A DNA stretch of 64,000 bases from Paralcaligenes ureilyticus (GTDB taxonomy: Bacteria; Pseudomonadota; Gammaproteobacteria; Burkholderiales; Burkholderiaceae_B). Where the stretch lies: the NCBI RefSeq assembly GCF_004346225.1, contig NZ_SMAJ01000003.1:186001-250000 (forward strand). Direction: 5' to 3'. Of the stretch, positions 62,324-64,000 are shown in pieces (the first letter of the stretch is position 1; every line of letters starts with the position of its first letter). The notes beneath the pieces were generated by a model. It saw only the letters and a list, made by a program, of their open reading frames with translations, searched no databases and had not been told where the DNA came from. A program made the position numbers and the translations under genes.

Positions 62324-63198
62324 ATGTACGCCCGGGGCATGACAGTGCGCGAGATTTAGGGCGACTTGGCCGAGATATACGCGGTGGATGTGTCGCCCGA
62401 TCTGATCAGCCGTGTCAAGGACGCGGTGATAGGTGAGGCCGTGGCGTGGCAATCGCGCGCCCTTGAGCCGATGTATCCGGTGGTGTTCTTCGATGCGCTG
62501 CGGGTGAAGATTCGCGAAGACGCGGTGTGCGCAACAAGGCTGTGTACCTGGCGCTGGGCGTGTTGCCCGACGGCTCGTGCGATATTCTGGGCCTGTGGAT
62601 CGAGACCACCGAGGGGGCCAAGTTCTGGATGAAGGTCTTTAACGACCTGAAGACGCGTGGCGTGGAGGACATTCTGATCGCCGTCACAGACGGCCTCAAA
62701 GGCATGCCCGAGGCACTCGAAGCGGTGTTTCCCGCGACGACACTCCAGACCTGTATCGTGCACCTGATTCGCAACAGCCTGGGCTACGCGGGCGGGAAGG
62801 ATCGTGGAGCGCTGGCCGCCGCCCTCAGGCCCATCTACACCGCCGCCAGCGCCGAAGCGGCGCTCACCGCCTTTGAGGATGGTCCCCGGAACCAAAAGCT
62901 GCCCACCGTGGCGGCGGCTTGGCACCGGGCCTGGGAGCGGGTCATTCCGTTCTTTGCCTTCCCCCGGCCGTGCGCCGGGGGATCTACACCACCTGCCATA
63001 GAGAGCGTGAATTCGAGGTTGCGCGAGATTCTCAAAACCCGGAGCCACTTCTTCAGCGATGAGGCCGCCTCCAAGCTGATCTGGCTGGCGCTGCGCAACA
63101 TCACCGCCAAATGGGGCGATCCGGCGCGGGACTGGAAAGAAGCGATGAATCAATTTGCCATTCTCTACGAAGAACGGTTTACCGTGGGCCTCGCGTAA
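62324..63198 (+). pseudogene. IS256-family transposase, broken by a stop and a frameshift
   Basis: Starts within the protein at MYARGMTVREI, hits TAG at 62357 to 62359, continues as AEIYAVDVSPDLISRVKDAVI, EPMYPVVFFDALRVKIRED, then shifts frame near 62520. The rest, RNKAVYLALGVLPDG, GLWIETTEGAKFWMKVFNDLK, LQTCIVHLIRNSLGYAGG, and AIESVNSRLREI-like and EAMNQFAILYEERF segments, runs to 63198. The N-terminus is absent. DDE residues in FFDALR and VTDGLKG are still recognisable. Not functional. Confidence 0.9.
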
Positions 63199-63360
63199 AA
63201 TGAAGACCGATTTTACCACCGCGCCGCTCGTCTCTGGCCTGAGAGGGGCCGACGGCGGCGCCGTGGAAAAGTCTCATCGTGCCTCATACACAAAAAAAAC
63301 TGACACCCCTACAGTGGGTGTGCGGCTGAACGGAACTGAATTGACCAGTTCCTCTTTCCC
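63199..63360. mobile_element. Right end of the IS256 remnant and junction to the amidase gene
   Basis: After the transposase stop, the segment around 63281 to 63312 (CCTCATACACAAA, ACTGACACCCC) resembles the terminal inverted repeat of IS256-type elements. CACCC/GGGTG arms near 63303 to 63321 could form a small hairpin. The left end of the IS is lost in the intron junction at 62323. Confidence 0.5.
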
Positions 63361-64000
63361 CTAGTCGAACGGAAAGAGGGCGGGATCCACGCCCCGGTGA
63401 TGAGAGCGGCGGATGCGTTCGCCCATTGCGAAAGCGAAGGGTGCGACGGCACACAATTGACGAAAAAGAACTTCGTCCATTTGAAGTCCCGCCCGCTCGA
63501 GCGAGTGCCGCACTAGCTGCTGGACGGAACTCGAAGTTTCCCCCACCTCTTCGTTTGTCGTGGAAGGAACGACGAGCGAGGTGGGCAAAGTATCAGCGGG
63601 TGGCGTACGTTTGTACCAGCCCGTCGCTTTCTCGTAAGCATGGGCAACACGCAAGACCCTCCAATCTTCAAATGGTCGCCCCGCGATCTGAATTGACAAG
63701 GGAAGGCCCTCGGTTGTGAAACCTGCGCAAACCGAAATGGCAGGAGCACCGGTCACACTGAATGGCGTGTATATGCTCGACACCTTCCATGCGTTTAGCA
63801 CTCGATACTCTCCCCGCAGGCGCGCAGGATTGCCTCCCGCGGTAAGGAGGACGTCGTATCGCTCGTATAAGTGCTTCATCTGGTCGAGCAGGCGCCGACG
63901 CTCGCGTTGCGCACAGATATAATCTACTGCGTCAAATAGACTACCGGCTAAAGTTTTGCTCAGAAACGCACTGCCATACTCGGTCATGCGAGCTTGAAGC
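63361..64000 (-). CDS. Amidase-family protein (AS/GatA family), C-terminal part; gene continues beyond the right edge
   Basis: The frame is open through the right edge (codons LQAR precede the first Met), so only the last 213 residues are visible. YDVLLTAGG near the beginning, YTPFSVTGAPAISVCAGFTTEGLPLSIQIAGRPFEDWRVLRVAHAYEKATGW is the conserved C-terminal core of amidase-signature enzymes. The Ser-Ser-Lys catalytic residues would lie upstream, outside the window. An extra tail of about 75 residues after the core, rich in Thr, Glu and Arg, is longer than usual. Hydrolysis of an amide is likely; substrate unknown. Confidence 0.88.
   Translation of the reverse strand, partial: LQARMTEYGSAFLSKTLAGSLFDAVDYICAQRERRRLLDQMKHLYERYDVLLTAGGNPARLRGEYRVLNAWKVSSIYTPFSVTGAPAISVCAGFTTEGLPLSIQIAGRPFEDWRVLRVAHAYEKATGWYKRTPPADTLPTSLVVPSTTNEEVGETSSSVQQLVRHSLERAGLQMDEVLFRQLCAVAPFAFAMGERIRRSHHRGVDPALFPFD

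Noticed and set aside
62356-63219. - strand ORF of 287 codons opposite the IS256 remnant
   Set aside because: Antisense of a recognised transposase; no matching family.

Overview
The window looks like chromosome from a betaproteobacterium of the Burkholderiales, most like Alcaligenaceae (Bordetella, Achromobacter or Pusillimonas type). This rests on the amino-acid-heavy catabolic operons, the Bug/TctC-type binding protein, the liv-type transporters and the clustered biotin and NAD genes. No rRNA or intact tRNA gene is present, so the placement is inference.

1 to 13.36 kb: one + strand catabolic operon. It holds a dipeptide/opine-type ABC transporter (binding protein cut by the left edge, two permeases, a fused ATPase), two FAD oxidoreductases, a RidA imine deaminase, a small cupin, a YdiJ-like FAD/Fe-S D-2-hydroxyacid dehydrogenase and a DUF1338 enzyme with the metal ligands of 2-oxoadipate dioxygenase/decarboxylase (HglS). 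Together they predict import and oxidation of a lysine- or aminoadipate-like compound through 2-oxoadipate and D-2-hydroxyglutarate to 2-oxoglutarate. 13.4 to 17.8 kb: a lon/hsp20 stress pair on the - strand, dsbG, and a truncated TsdA-like cytochrome.

18.0 to 31.9 kb: a 13-gene + strand block (LivHMGF and binding protein, ADP-forming acyl-CoA synthetase, two enoyl-CoA hydratases, GntR regulator, two MFS proteins, AcuI-like reductase, quinone-oxidoreductase-like protein). It is preceded by a palindrome overlapping the promoter and bracketed by a diverged 86-bp direct repeat. The carboxylic acid substrate is unknown. 32.2 to 41.6 kb: biotin operon bioB-P450-bioF-bioA-bioD followed by nadB, with nadA-nadC converging on it. 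The P450 suggests a BioI-like source of pimeloyl groups.

41.8 to 43.1 kb: three REP/REPIN-like palindromes around a frameshifted glyoxalase-family gene and a DUF1059 gene. At 43.15 kb lies the 3' half of tRNA-Pro(UGG), followed by a tyrosine integrase: the left end of an integrated island that continues past the window. Inside it, 45.4 to 48.9 kb is a gene graveyard with fragments of a MobV relaxase, XdhC, IS66, IS630, AraC, IS4 and a LysR gene, plus one intact LysR gene.

49.0 to 59.9 kb: a catabolic cargo of enoyl-CoA hydratase, family III CoA-transferase, TctC-type binding protein and pyruvate carboxylase (+ strand) converging on a CitE-like lyase and a MaoC-type hydratase (- strand), then a LysR regulator and a double-hotdog thioesterase. 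A promoter/operator block of about 170 bp, including the start of the LysR gene, occurs twice in inverted orientation, at the outer ends of the two converging operons. This predicts one LysR protein controlling both. The enzyme set fits itaconate-, mesaconate- or citramalate-like acids cleaved to acetyl-CoA and pyruvate. 59.9 to 63.3 kb is a rearranged IS66, a truncated group II intron maturase and a broken IS256. The window ends in a partial amidase gene.
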